A DNA stretch of 64,000 nt from JACKHO01 sp041398745 (GTDB lineage Bacteria; Planctomycetota; Planctomycetia; Planctomycetales; Planctomycetaceae), in assembly GCA_041398745.1 (NCBI GenBank), contig JAWKUB010000003.1:558001-622000 (forward strand), in the 5' to 3' direction. A program made the translations under genes and the position numbers. The notes below the pieces were generated by a model. That model had not been told where the DNA came from and did no database searches. It saw only the letters and a list, made by a program, of their open reading frames with translations. Every line of letters starts with the position of its first letter. The stretch's first letter is position 1. Shown here piece after piece: positions 35,848-44,677 of this stretch.

Positions 35848-37761
35848 TTACTTCAACTGAAACTCACGTTTTGTCACACCAGATTGCTTGTGCGGCTCCA
35901 CGCCGCTGACCAGCTTTTGGCTGGGAGCATCTTTTCCGACCCGAATGGTGAACGGGCCGGCGGAATAGACCGGCGGAGTGAAGGATTGTTCACGGACGCG
36001 AACCGTGTAGAGCACCTCGCCGTTGCTTTCATCAATGACCTGGACGACGGGATGCTCCGCGTTGGAGCAGGTGAGTGTGGACAGGTAGCCGGTGGCTTTG
36101 CGTCCGTCATTGTCTCGGACATTCACGGTCATCGGCCAGCCGGGGAATTGTGCGGCGTCACCTTTGGAAGAATCTGAGAAACGCGGCCAGCATTCAACAC
36201 GAATGGTGCCGTCCTTTTTGTTGAACCGGACTAAACCGTAGCCATCGCCACGTTGCTTCTCATCTTTGACGTTCGGTGGGTTGGCGTAAGCCATCATCGA
36301 AATGCGATTACCCAGGCCATCCTTGAAATCACCAGTCCAGGGCAAGGGGCTTCCCGCCACAGGATTCGGGCCGGGCTTTTCATCTTCGGGATGCCACCAG
36401 CGACCATAAATCGTATTCACAAGTGCCGGACTGGTGAATCCGTAAGGGCCATCGCTGAATTCATCAATCCCGTGCTTCACCATGACGGCCAGGTGTTGAT
36501 CACCACACAAATGCACCGCCCACGAACGACGAATCGCTTCGAGAGCCTTGTCACGGCCTGTCTGCGGCCAGCCATTGCAGTCGAGGTCGGCCAGCAATCG
36601 CCCGTTTTCGGAACCATGCATATGCACCGCACCGCAGAAAGCGGTTTGTGACAGCACGGCCTTGATTTCTGCACCGGACCAGTCGGCATTCCATTCGTCG
36701 AGGAACTTCAGTTGACGATCACCCAACAACTTGAGGTTGGGCAGGTCGATGGTCTTGGGGTCGTAACTGGGATCATTAATATGGTCCGGACGCGGCCCCA
36801 TTTGTGGGATTTTCCCCATCGGACCGGTCTTGAACTTCCGGTCTTCCAGAATGGCGAAATCGATACCGCCAACACGAAGTCGCGTGAAGTACACGGTAAT
36901 GTCTCGTTCGACGGGCGCTGGATCGGGACAGTCCGGCAGGTGCGACGTCTGCTGCCGCTGCACCATATTCACGTAGTCCACGGGATAGAAGTACCCGCCA
37001 TCAGAATTCCCTTTTTCCGTCGACACCTTGCCGTTTTCGCCCCACAAGTTGGGTTGACCAACATCGTGGTCGTCTGGGATGCATACGGCCGGACGATCGC
37101 GCAGGACATCGCGAAACTGCAAGCCGAACTCGATCCAACCGGCAGTGTGTTCGGTGTGTCGATAGGTTTGATCACCCGCGAAGAACAGCAGGTCGGGATT
37201 CTGTCGCTTCAGGTTGTCAATGATTTCCGGACGCAGCCCCGTCGTGCGACTTGAATTGCACGACATATTGGCAATTACAATTTCCTCTTTGTCCTTGGGA
37301 TCTTTTCGGATGAGTCCCTCGAAAATGGCTGACTCACCATGACGCACCCGGTACGGCACGTCGACGGAGTTGTCCCAGTTCTCAACGCGGAAGTGTGCAT
37401 CCCAGCCGGGATACAGCACCTCGGACTTGGCAACTTCCTGCCATGCATCCCCCCGCTTCAGTTCGAGCCGGGCTTCTTTCACCTCGCCAGGCTTCAGCGG
37501 GAACAGTTGGGCAGTCATTTTCATGACGCCCGAATCGTGCGTGTAAACTGCGAACGCAATGACTTCATCACGCGGCACATCCATAGGGGGCGGTGCGTTG
37601 TTCCCTTTGGCATTCTTCTTCCACCATTCTCCGACAGCGAATGAATCGAGATTGGGAAAATCATCGCCGAAAGGCTTCGCAGCCTCCTGAGCCACGAGCG
37701 GCGCAGAGCAGAACAGGACGAACAGCAGACAGGCAGACCGAAATGACATATGTTGGCTCAT
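35848..37761 (-). CDS. PhoD-like metallophosphatase
   Basis: A 637-residue exported protein. The signal peptide is good from either ATG (37761 or 37749). About 140 residues of beta-sandwich lead into the phosphatase domain, with metal-binding motifs MSCNSS, FFAGDQTYRHTEHTAG and IPDDHDVGQPNLWG; further on come QTAFCGAVHMHG and CGDQHLAVMVKHG. These fit the PhoD family of calcium- and iron-dependent phosphodiesterases and phosphatases, in a planctomycete form. Release of phosphate from organic esters in the periplasm is the likely role. No pho-type regulatory gene is adjacent. Confidence 0.83.
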   Translation of the reverse strand: MSQHMSFRSACLLFVLFCSAPLVAQEAAKPFGDDFPNLDSFAVGEWWKKNAKGNNAPPPMDVPRDEVIAFAVYTHDSGVMKMTAQLFPLKPGEVKEARLELKRGDAWQEVAKSEVLYPGWDAHFRVENWDNSVDVPYRVRHGESAIFEGLIRKDPKDKEEIVIANMSCNSSRTTGLRPEIIDNLKRQNPDLLFFAGDQTYRHTEHTAGWIEFGLQFRDVLRDRPAVCIPDDHDVGQPNLWGENGKVSTEKGNSDGGYFYPVDYVNMVQRQQTSHLPDCPDPAPVERDITVYFTRLRVGGIDFAILEDRKFKTGPMGKIPQMGPRPDHINDPSYDPKTIDLPNLKLLGDRQLKFLDEWNADWSGAEIKAVLSQTAFCGAVHMHGSENGRLLADLDCNGWPQTGRDKALEAIRRSWAVHLCGDQHLAVMVKHGIDEFSDGPYGFTSPALVNTIYGRWWHPEDEKPGPNPVAGSPLPWTGDFKDGLGNRISMMAYANPPNVKDEKQRGDGYGLVRFNKKDGTIRVECWPRFSDSSKGDAAQFPGWPMTVNVRDNDGRKATGYLSTLTCSNAEHPVVQVIDESNGEVLYTVRVREQSFTPPVYSAGPFTIRVGKDAPSQKLVSGVEPHKQSGVTKREFQLK

Positions 37762-38130
37762 CAGTTGGACGAACGAGTTGTCGAAAGTGCTGCAGGCATG
37801 TTAGAAGACTCAGGCGCTCAGCCCAACCATGCGCCGCCAGTTTGGCGAATGAAGTGGACATTCCATGCATTATGATCACGCCTCGACTCCTCCTCTCCCC
37901 CACATTGGATGTTACAATGTCTCGCAACGTTCATTGTGGGGGAGAGGGCCGGGGTGAGGGGGACACATTCGTTGGAATTGCCTCGCTGGCAACGCACGCC
38001 CCCCTCATCTGGCCTGTCGGCCATCTTCTCCCCCCAATTCGGAGGGAGAAGAAATGCCACCATTCACCGGACGTAATCGTTGTGGAAGACGGAAAAACGT
38101 CGTCGATAAGCCTGCTGCGGAGTAAGAATT
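37762..38130. other. Spacer with GC-rich dispersed repeat
   Basis: A 369-bp stretch without a gene, between the divergent PhoD-like gene and larB. It holds a palindrome (37892-37947), followed by GCCGGGGTGAGGGGG and, further on, CCCCCTCATCTGGCCTGTCG. It is a composite of the type often seen dispersed in GC-rich bacteria. The bases just before larB contain a GGAG box for its GTG start. Confidence 0.7.
37892..37947. repeat. GC-rich palindrome
   Basis: The arms CCTCTCCCCCACA (from 37892) and TGTGGGGGAGAGG (up to 37947) pair perfectly, and a few inner bases extend the stem. The loop is about 24 bases. It lies within the spacer upstream of larB. Confidence 0.75.
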
Positions 38131-38946
38131 GTGAACGGCGAACAGTTGTGGAATTTGTTACGCGGCGTCGCCGAAGGAAAAATCTCGGCCCGCAGCGCGT
38201 TCGACTCCGTGGCGACCGAGTGGACCGAAGTTTCTCCGGCCAGTGAAAGCACTCCTGGCGACGGCAGCACCGCCCCTCCAGGAATTGTGGACATCGACCT
38301 CGAACGCCAGCAGCGGTGCGGATTCCCGGAAGTGGTCTACGCCCCCGGCAAGTCCATCGAATCCATTTGCGAAGCATTTCGACTCCAGCAGGCAGCCGGC
38401 CAGAATTCGCTGGCGACTCGCTGCAGCCCGGCCCAACTGTCCGGAATTCATTCCCGCTTCCCCAACACCATTCTCGATCAAACAGCCCGCACCGCCCGTC
38501 TGATGTGCACCGAGGATGCCAAAGGACACGTGGTGGTTGTCACCGCTGGCACGTCCGATCTCCCCGTCGCTCTCGAAGCGTGCGAAACATTGCGTTGGAT
38601 GAACATCGGCGTGGAACTAGTGTGCGATATTGGCGTCGCCGGACCGCAGCGGCTGCTGGCACGTCGCGACCAGCTCAACACCGCGCAGGCTCTGGTGGTC
38701 GTGGCCGGTATGGAAGGAGCATTGCCATCAGTCGTTGGCGGCTGGGTCAAGGTACCCGTCATTGGCGTCCCGACGAGCGTAGGCTATGGAGCCAACCTCG
38801 GCGGCGTTTCGGCATTACTGAGCATGTTGAACAGTTGTGCGGCGAATGTTTGCGTGGTCAACATTGACGCAGGGTTCAAGGGGGGATACCTCGCCGGTAT
38901 GATTTCCCGCCAAACCGAATCTGCCAGCGACGCCAAGAACTCCTGA
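38131..38946 (+). CDS. larB: Nickel-pincer cofactor biosynthesis protein LarB
   Basis: A 271-residue protein of the LarB family, which carboxylates and hydrolyses nicotinic acid adenine dinucleotide as the first step to the nickel-pincer nucleotide. It resembles PurE in its C-terminal half: VVTAGTSDLPVALEACETLR, CDIGVAGPQRLL, VVVAGMEGALPSVVGGWV and VPTSVGYGANLGGVSALLSM. The N-terminal part has GFPEVVYAPGKSIE. The start is a GTG at 38131 with GGAG 9 bases upstream. Neither larC nor larE is adjacent, so the rest of the pathway lies elsewhere or is missing. Confidence 0.95.
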   Translation: MNGEQLWNLLRGVAEGKISARSAFDSVATEWTEVSPASESTPGDGSTAPPGIVDIDLERQQRCGFPEVVYAPGKSIESICEAFRLQQAAGQNSLATRCSPAQLSGIHSRFPNTILDQTARTARLMCTEDAKGHVVVVTAGTSDLPVALEACETLRWMNIGVELVCDIGVAGPQRLLARRDQLNTAQALVVVAGMEGALPSVVGGWVKVPVIGVPTSVGYGANLGGVSALLSMLNSCAANVCVVNIDAGFKGGYLAGMISRQTESASDAKNS

Positions 38947-38951
38947 TCCCC

Positions 38952-39494
38952 ATGCAGTTTGAACCGACCCGAATTGAAGACGTCATTCTCGTTACGCCAA
39001 AACTCTTCGGCGACACGCGGGGATTCTTCCTGGAAATGTACCACCAGGAAAAGTTTCAGGCCGGTGGCATCGACGCCCAGTTCGTACAGGACAATCTCTC
39101 CCGCTCACAACGCGGCGTACTGCGTGGCCTGCATTATCAAATCCAGCATCCTCAGGGAAAACTGGTCACGGTGCTGTCTGGAAAAATCTTCGATGTCGCC
39201 GTCGACGTCCGCCGCAGTTCGCCCACCTTCGGCCAATGGGTCGGTGCGATTCTGGATGACGAATCCCGCCAGGCCTTGTACATCCCACCCGGCTTCGCCC
39301 ACGGATTCTCCGTCCTCAGCGACTCAGCCGACGTCTACTACAAATGCACCGACCTCTATCACCCCGAACACGAACGCACCCTGCTCTGGAACGACCCGAC
39401 CGTCAAAGTCGACTGGCCCTTGGACGGCGATCCCATTCTGTCACCGAAGGATGTTGCGGGACTTCCACTCGGTGAAATTGAATGCTTTGAGTAA
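38952..39494 (+). CDS. rfbC: dTDP-4-dehydrorhamnose 3,5-epimerase
   Basis: A 180-residue cupin-fold enzyme that makes dTDP-4-dehydro-L-rhamnose for surface polysaccharides. The core motifs are visible: DTRGFFLEMYHQEKF, QFVQDNLSRSQRGVLRGLHY with the catalytic His, GKIFDVAVDVRRSSPTFG, and YIPPGFAHGFSVLSDSADVYYKCTD split over two strands. The length is normal. The start at 38952 is only 5 bp after larB, so the two are probably one transcript, although they share no pathway. No other rhamnose gene is nearby. Confidence 0.95.
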   Translation: MQFEPTRIEDVILVTPKLFGDTRGFFLEMYHQEKFQAGGIDAQFVQDNLSRSQRGVLRGLHYQIQHPQGKLVTVLSGKIFDVAVDVRRSSPTFGQWVGAILDDESRQALYIPPGFAHGFSVLSDSADVYYKCTDLYHPEHERTLLWNDPTVKVDWPLDGDPILSPKDVAGLPLGEIECFE

Positions 39495-39498
39495 CCAA

Positions 39499-39525
39499 TT
39501 CGTAGGCTGGGACTCGTCCCAGCAT
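39499..39525. repeat. Palindromic repeat, copy A
   Basis: It contains GGCTGGGACTCGTCCCAGC, which is itself palindromic, preceded by TTCGTA. It lies just after the rfbC stop codon. A near-identical copy in inverted orientation is found at 39659-39686. Confidence 0.8.
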
Positions 39526-39658
39526 TTGCGGTACAATCTGACCACGCACACTCATCATCAAACGCTGGTAGGCTTAATTTGTTCCTTCACAAGCGTTGTC
39601 ACATAATGGGAAACATTTCCAGGTGGTACGGCGATGTATTCGAGCACGGCGAATGAAT

Positions 39659-39686
39659 CATGCTGGGACCCGTCCCAGCCTACGAA
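39659..39686. repeat. Palindromic repeat, copy B (inverted)
   Basis: It contains GCTGGGACCCGTCCCAGCC followed by TACGAA, the reverse complement of copy A except for two loop bases. The 133 bases between the two copies have no recognised product. The pair could bound a small non-autonomous element. Confidence 0.8.
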
Positions 39687-39689
39687 GAC

Positions 39690-39840
39690 TGGTGGCAACT
39701 TCAACTGGAACAACACTGGAGGAAAGTTGACAGTTACGTCCAGCCGCATTGTCACGGCTGGCGGAAACATCGACATCCTGGCCGATGTGTTCACCAACCT
39801 CAGCAGCCTCGCCGCTGGCGGCACGATTAACACGCCGTAG
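39690..39840 (+). pseudogene. Possible 3' remnant of a lost gene
   Basis: After repeat copy B one frame reads about 48 residues, including NFNWNNTGGKLTVTSSRIV and GGNIDILADVFTNLSSL, and ends at a TAG at 39838-39840. The composition is that of a beta-rich surface protein, not of random spacer. The 5' part of such a gene is missing: upstream of it lies the repeat. I do not recognise the parent family. It may also be chance. Confidence 0.3.
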
Positions 39841-40348
39841 TTGAAGGATCATTGGCGTTCATGTGTCGGTCACGAAAATTCCCCTGATTCAGTCGTCTTT
39901 CTCTAAGAAATGCACATAGCTGGCCAATTTGCAGTCTTTGACAGAGGCAACCAGGCACGGTGGCGAATTCCTTGTGAAGCTGCCATACGCCCGCCTATCG
40001 CTGAATAAACACCTTGGGAAACCCGTAACCGCAGCCAGTTTGAACTGTGGGGAGGTGAGTTGCCGACTCCCTTCTTCTGAGGCGAGTTCAGGCCCTTGCA
40101 GGAAATGATGCAGGAAACCTGTGGTAACTCCCTGCAACTCATGTAATCTGTGGAATGTCGGACAGGCTGAAACCCCGTATTTCCTCTAGTTTTTGCACAT
40201 TCAACCTCGGTCTACGAAACCGAAGGGGACTGCCGAGTGCTGGGTTTGATCAAGTCTCCAGCAACGTTAAACGGCACGGGATCATCGATCTTAATTCGCT
40301 TAATCCAGTCTACGAAACTACGAAGCTGAAACCACCCACGAGTGATGA

Positions 40349-41182
40349 TTATCGCCGTCTCTGGCACTTCCTACAAAAGAACGTAGACCGCTGGGCCTGG
40401 ACGATTCGCTCGATGGTTCCTGTGCTGCAGGAGGGGCAGGGGAGGCCTTCGCGGTCGTAGACGCGGTGCTGGTTCTGGTAGCTGCCGTCCTGGTTCAGGA
40501 CATTGCGGTAGGTGCCGTCGCTGAGGGTGGAGCCTTCGTACTTGATGGCGGTGAGTAGCACTTCCTGCGTCGCGCCGTGAATGCGGGAAATCCTGGCGGC
40601 GGTGAGTTTCTCACTCGGTGTTTCAGGATGCACTCCCGCCAAATGCAGGATTTCGCTGGCGTACAAATTGCCAATGCCGGAGACCAGTTTCTGGTCGAGC
40701 AGGGCGACTTTCACTGGACGGCCGGTCTTCTTCAGTCGCGTTTTGAATTCGTTGATCGTGACTTCGAGCGCGTCGGGGCCGAGACGTGAGAACACTTCGT
40801 CGCGGCCGGCGGCGTCGACGAACGAAATTGTCCCCAGGCCGCGGCGGTCCCAGAAGAGTAGCGGGAAGTCTGATCCGTCGAGTCGCCACTCAAAGCGTAA
40901 ATGGTCGACGGTGGGTGGGTCGGCCACGAGCAGCAGGCCGGTCATGCGGGGTTCAATGAGGAACGAATGCCCCGATTCGAGTTCAATGACAATCCGTTTC
41001 GCCCGACGAAATACGCGGGAGACAACTTGCCCCACGCATTGCTTGCGAATGGCCCGCATGTCGGGTGTGAGTGAAATTGGCTTTTTCAGGCACCTCGGCA
41101 GCCGCACGTCGATGAGGGGGCGTCCTTCCACATAGGGACGGACGCCGCGGACCATGGTTTCGACTTCCGGCAGTTCAGGCAT
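40349..41182 (-). CDS. mutM: Formamidopyrimidine-DNA glycosylase
   Basis: A 277-residue DNA repair enzyme that removes oxidised purines such as 8-oxoguanine and cuts the backbone. The start at 41182 is fixed by MPELPEVETMVRGV, where the Pro after Met is the nucleophile; the frame opens slightly further upstream but that would bury it. Also seen: the catalytic Lys region near DQKLVSGIGNLYASEIL, and the C-terminal zinc finger CPSCSTGTI...FFCRKCQRR with four Cys. It lies downstream of gyrA on the same strand, with a 243-bp repeat-rich spacer. Confidence 0.95.
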   Translation of the reverse strand: MPELPEVETMVRGVRPYVEGRPLIDVRLPRCLKKPISLTPDMRAIRKQCVGQVVSRVFRRAKRIVIELESGHSFLIEPRMTGLLLVADPPTVDHLRFEWRLDGSDFPLLFWDRRGLGTISFVDAAGRDEVFSRLGPDALEVTINEFKTRLKKTGRPVKVALLDQKLVSGIGNLYASEILHLAGVHPETPSEKLTAARISRIHGATQEVLLTAIKYEGSTLSDGTYRNVLNQDGSYQNQHRVYDREGLPCPSCSTGTIERIVQAQRSTFFCRKCQRRR

Positions 41183-41238
41183 GGGGCGGTGCAAGCACGT
41201 TCACCGACCGTTTGCGGCAGTCACACCAATAACAGTCG

Positions 41239-41284
41239 GTTGAGATGGTTGAGTGTGGCTGCGCCACGGTTGAGATGGTTGAGG
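41239..41284. repeat. Short direct repeat in the mutM-gyrA spacer
   Basis: GGTTGAGATGGTTGAG occurs twice (near 41239 and 41269), separated by a small hairpin GTGGCTGCGCCAC. The copies lie upstream of the mutM start. The function is unknown. Confidence 0.6.
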
Positions 41285-41332
41285 GGTGTTTGGACGTTCT
41301 AGATGACATTCTGAAAATGTTTACAGTAACTC

Positions 41333-41400
41333 TGTGAGCCGAAGGCCGTGAGGCCTCGGGCCATTCGTCTGGCCCGGCTGCTTACGCGTCTCGGCTCACA
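41333..41400. repeat. Cloverleaf-like palindromic element
   Basis: Outer arms TGTGAGCCGA (41333-41342) and TCGGCTCACA (41391-41400) pair perfectly over 10 bases. Inside lie two more perfect hairpins, AGGCC-GTGA-GGCCT and CGGGCCA-TTCGTC-TGGCCCG. The folded form is a multi-branched junction. It sits about 25 bases past the gyrA stop codon. From memory similar sequences are dispersed in planctomycete genomes. Confidence 0.75.
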
Positions 41401-41424
41401 ACTGAATCAGATTCAATGAATGCT

Positions 41425-44172
41425 CTATTCCTCTTCCTGTGCTGGCGGTGTCGCATCGTCGCCGGTGCTGGCTTCAGTTGTTGGAGGAGCAGCAGGTGGT
41501 GCTGCTTCCCCACTCTCGTCCGCAACTTCGGCGGGGATATGCGCGAGTTGGACGAGGCTGTCGCCTTCGTCGAGGCTCATCAGGCGGACACCCTGGGTGT
41601 TACGTCCAATGGGCCGGACGTCGGCCACCCGAATGCGTTGGATTTTGCCGCTGGAGGTGACCATGAGCACGTCGTCGCCATCGACCACGGCGAGCGTACC
41701 GACCACACGGCCATTGCGTTTCGTGGTCTTGATATCCCGCAGGCCTTTTCCACCGCGTTTCTGACGACGGTACCGCATGTTGGATGAGGTTGGACTGGTG
41801 TCGTTTTCGTCGCCGGAATCTGCGTCTGAGGTGTCGTCGCTGCTGTCGTCGTCAGCATTGTCGACTGCTCCGAACGGCGTCCGTTTGCCGTAGCCGTGTT
41901 CACACATGGTGAACAGCGTGGCGTCTTCGGTTGCAACCACCATGCCGACCACTTCATCTCCCTTGCCGAGGGAAATCCCCTTCACGCCGCGGGTGTTGCG
42001 GCCCATGGCGCGGGCATCGGACTCGCTGAAGCGAATCGACATGCCGTCGGCGGTACTGAGAACCACGTCTTCGCCGGGAGCAACTTTGACGACGTCGACC
42101 AGCCGGTCATCATCATCGAGGTTGATGGCGATAATGCCTCCTTTCATGGGGCGGCTATAGGCGGAGAGTAGCGTTTTCTTGACGGTTCCCTTCTTAGTGA
42201 CCATGAGCAGGCTGCGTTCTTCGTCGAACTCACGAACGTCAATACAGTCCTGCACGCGTTCTTCATCGCTGAGGTTCAGCAGGTTCACCAGTGCGCGGCC
42301 TTTGGCGGTGCGGTTCTGCAGTGGCAGGTCATAGACCTTCTGCCAGTACACCTTCCCGAAGTTGGTGAAGAACAGCAGGTAGCTGTGCGTGCTGGAAACG
42401 AACAGGTGTTCGATGGGGTCTTCGTCGTCCGCCTTAGCCCCTTTGATTCCTTTGCCGCCCCGGTTCTGGGCCTGGTAAATCGTGAGTGGCGTCCGCTTGA
42501 TGTAACCCCGCTGTGAAAGCGTGACCACCATGGGCTCTTCTGTGATGAGCGCGTCCTTGTCGACGTCGGTGAGTTCTTCTTCGTCAATTGCGGTGCGGCG
42601 CTGGTCGGGGAACTTCCTTTTCAAGTCCTCCATGTCTTCCCGCACAACCGCCCGAATGTGAGCTTCATCACTCAGCAAATGGCGGTGGCCGAGAATGTCG
42701 TCGAGCAGGGCTTTGTGTTCGCCTTGCAGATTGTCGCGTTCCAGGTTGGCGAGCGAGCCAAGCTGCATGCTGACAATGGCCTCGGCCTGATTCGCGGAAA
42801 GGTGATACTCCGACCGCACTCCCTGTTCCAACTGGAACTCGGAGAAGCCGTCATCACCGAGGGCACGGGCAATCAATTCTGCTGGCACGGAAATGGCCTG
42901 CAGTCGAACTTTCGCTTCTGCACGGCTGGGGGAGCTGCGAATCGTCTGGATGATTTGGTCGATGTCGATTTGAGCGATGAGCAACCCTTCCACCGTGTGC
43001 TTGCGGCGGCGGGCTTCTGCCAAAAGGAACTCGGTGCGACGGCGAATGACCGTGACACGATGCCGGATGAACTCCAGAATCATGTCCTTGATGTTCAGCG
43101 TCTGCGGCCGGTTTCCAACCAGGGCCAACATAATCATGCTGACGGTGGTCTGCAGTGGCGAGAACTTATAGAGCTGATTCAGAACGACATCGCGGTCGGC
43201 ATCTCGCTTCAGGTAAACATGTAGCCGCACCTGCCACGAAGGCGTCTTGCGGTCGGTGTAGTCGACCACGCGGGAAATGCCTTCGACCCTGTTCTCTTTG
43301 ATGAGGTCTTCCAGCTTTTCTTTGATACGGTCGCGCGTGTCGAGATAAGGAATTTCCTTAATGACAATGACTTCGGTGTTCTTTTCCGTTTCGAAGTCGA
43401 CTTTCGCCCGCAGCGTTAGAGTCGAACGGCCAGTCAGGTAACCCTGACGCACGCCATATCGTCCGCAAATGACGCCGCCGGTAGGGAAGTCCGGACCCGG
43501 CAGGCGGGTCATGATGTCTTCAATGGTCGCGTCTGGCTCGTCGATGAGGAGTTGGACTGCATCGGCCACTTCGGAGAGGTTATGCGGCGGGATGCTGGTT
43601 GCCATTCCCACGGCAATCCCCTGCGATCCGTTGACCAACAGGCCAGGGAATCGTGAGGGCAACACGACCGGTTCTTCGTTCCGCTGATCGTACGTGGGGA
43701 TGAAATCGACGGTGTCGCGCTGCAGGTCGTCGAGCATTTCGGACGCCGCGCTGCTCAGGCGGGCTTCCGTATAACGCATGGCCGCCGGACCAAGGCCTGC
43801 GATGGAGCCGAAGTTCCCCTGTTTGTCGATGAGCGTTTGTCGCATGACCCAGTCCTGCCCCATGCGGACCAGGGTGGGGTAAATGACGCTTTCACCGTGC
43901 GGGTGATAGTTACCGGAGGTATCGCCCGAGATTTTTGCACATTTGACCCGGCCTGAGTTAGGGCCAAGGTTCAGGTCATTCATGGCGACGAGAATGCGGC
44001 GCTGCGCGGGCTTGAGACCGTCGCGAACGTCCGGCAAAGCCCGGCTGACAATGACCGACATGGCATACGTCAGATAACTCTGCTGCATTTCCTCCCGAAT
44101 GTCGAGAGGCTCAATTGTGCCGCCTGGAGAACTACCGTCTGGACCATCCGTGGAAGAAGTTTCGTCAACCAA
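41425..44172 (-). CDS. gyrA: DNA gyrase subunit A
   Basis: A 915-residue gyrase A subunit, which breaks and rejoins DNA to add negative supercoils. The start is a TTG at 44172, with AGGAG 9 bases upstream; no in-frame ATG follows before the core. The catalytic Tyr134 lies in AAMRYTEARL. The quinolone-region segment reads HPHGESVIYPTLVRM: Ser at the E. coli 83 position is kept, but Pro stands where E. coli has Asp87. The C-terminal beta-pinwheel has a GyrA box QNRGGKG near residue 570, which supports gyrase and not topoisomerase IV. A second box, QKRGGKG (804-810), follows an acidic Ser/Asp insert (771-803). gyrB is not adjacent. Confidence 0.96.
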   Translation of the reverse strand: MVDETSSTDGPDGSSPGGTIEPLDIREEMQQSYLTYAMSVIVSRALPDVRDGLKPAQRRILVAMNDLNLGPNSGRVKCAKISGDTSGNYHPHGESVIYPTLVRMGQDWVMRQTLIDKQGNFGSIAGLGPAAMRYTEARLSSAASEMLDDLQRDTVDFIPTYDQRNEEPVVLPSRFPGLLVNGSQGIAVGMATSIPPHNLSEVADAVQLLIDEPDATIEDIMTRLPGPDFPTGGVICGRYGVRQGYLTGRSTLTLRAKVDFETEKNTEVIVIKEIPYLDTRDRIKEKLEDLIKENRVEGISRVVDYTDRKTPSWQVRLHVYLKRDADRDVVLNQLYKFSPLQTTVSMIMLALVGNRPQTLNIKDMILEFIRHRVTVIRRRTEFLLAEARRRKHTVEGLLIAQIDIDQIIQTIRSSPSRAEAKVRLQAISVPAELIARALGDDGFSEFQLEQGVRSEYHLSANQAEAIVSMQLGSLANLERDNLQGEHKALLDDILGHRHLLSDEAHIRAVVREDMEDLKRKFPDQRRTAIDEEELTDVDKDALITEEPMVVTLSQRGYIKRTPLTIYQAQNRGGKGIKGAKADDEDPIEHLFVSSTHSYLLFFTNFGKVYWQKVYDLPLQNRTAKGRALVNLLNLSDEERVQDCIDVREFDEERSLLMVTKKGTVKKTLLSAYSRPMKGGIIAINLDDDDRLVDVVKVAPGEDVVLSTADGMSIRFSESDARAMGRNTRGVKGISLGKGDEVVGMVVATEDATLFTMCEHGYGKRTPFGAVDNADDDSSDDTSDADSGDENDTSPTSSNMRYRRQKRGGKGLRDIKTTKRNGRVVGTLAVVDGDDVLMVTSSGKIQRIRVADVRPIGRNTQGVRLMSLDEGDSLVQLAHIPAEVADESGEAAPPAAPPTTEASTGDDATPPAQEEE

Positions 44173-44677
44173 CGAACCATACTCCTGAAATTACTGCTAC
44201 AAGGTTGGTGGCAATTGCCGAACCTGTTGAAAATAAAGGGCTTGCAACACAAGAAGCCTGACCACCGGGGAGGCAGAATTGTAGCAGATTTGATGGCGAG
44301 CCACAAACCGCTTCGAAGGGGATTCACGCCGGAAATATTGGCCATCAAACGCCTTGGAATTTGGCTGCAATCTGGCCATCGTCTCGATCCCCAATTCAGA
44401 GTCGATGGGGACGTATGCGATTCATTGGAGTTCCATGACTTCCCCTTATCGGCTGCCTTCCTGTTGCTCGCGGCAAGCGGTCAATTGCCCGTCATGCACT
44501 CCGTTTTGAGCAGCCAGCAGTCGTGGCGACGCGGTACGAATCTAATATGGAGACGACGATTCGTTTCGTGCAAACCAGCAAAAAGAAAAAGCCCGTGCCG
44601 AATTGCCTGCCACCAGAATGGTGCAGTGTGATTCGACACGGGGGGAGCTTGCGTTAAATGAGGCTGAGCTTCTTGAG
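44173..44677. other. Spacer upstream of gyrA
   Basis: A 505-bp stretch with no convincing gene. It holds the gyrA ribosome site AGGAG at 44182-44186, presumably the gyrA promoter (not identified by eye), and at its far end the terminator of the phosphatase gene (44581-44643). Confidence 0.6.
44581..44643 (-). terminator. Rho-independent terminator of the small phosphatase gene
   Basis: CCCGTGCCGAATT (44592-44604) pairs with GATTCGACACGGG (44631-44643 region) with one mismatch and one G-U pair. On the minus strand the stem is followed by GCTTTTTCTTTTT. It lies about 35 bases past the stop codon of the gene at 44678-45100. Confidence 0.75.

Larger units (their letters stand above)
39495..40348. 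other. 854-bp gene-poor region with inverted repeats and a coding remnant
   Basis: There is no convincing complete gene in this stretch. It holds a pair of 27-base inverted repeats (39499-39525 and 39659-39686), a short open frame ending at 39840 that reads like the tail of a lost protein, and about 500 further bases in which I find no structure or product. The sequence ends at the mutM stop codon. Confidence 0.65.

Noticed and set aside
40155..40460. A 101-residue open frame overlapping the mutM 3' end
   Set aside because: It runs into mutM on the opposite strand and has no recognisable domain.
41333..41400. tRNA gene suggested by the cloverleaf-like fold
   Set aside because: No T-arm consensus (GTTCGA), no anticodon loop of 7 and a 10-bp outer stem; kept as a repeat.
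44215..44631. A 138-residue open frame upstream of gyrA
   Set aside because: No ribosome site, no domain, and it runs through the terminator of the neighbouring gene.
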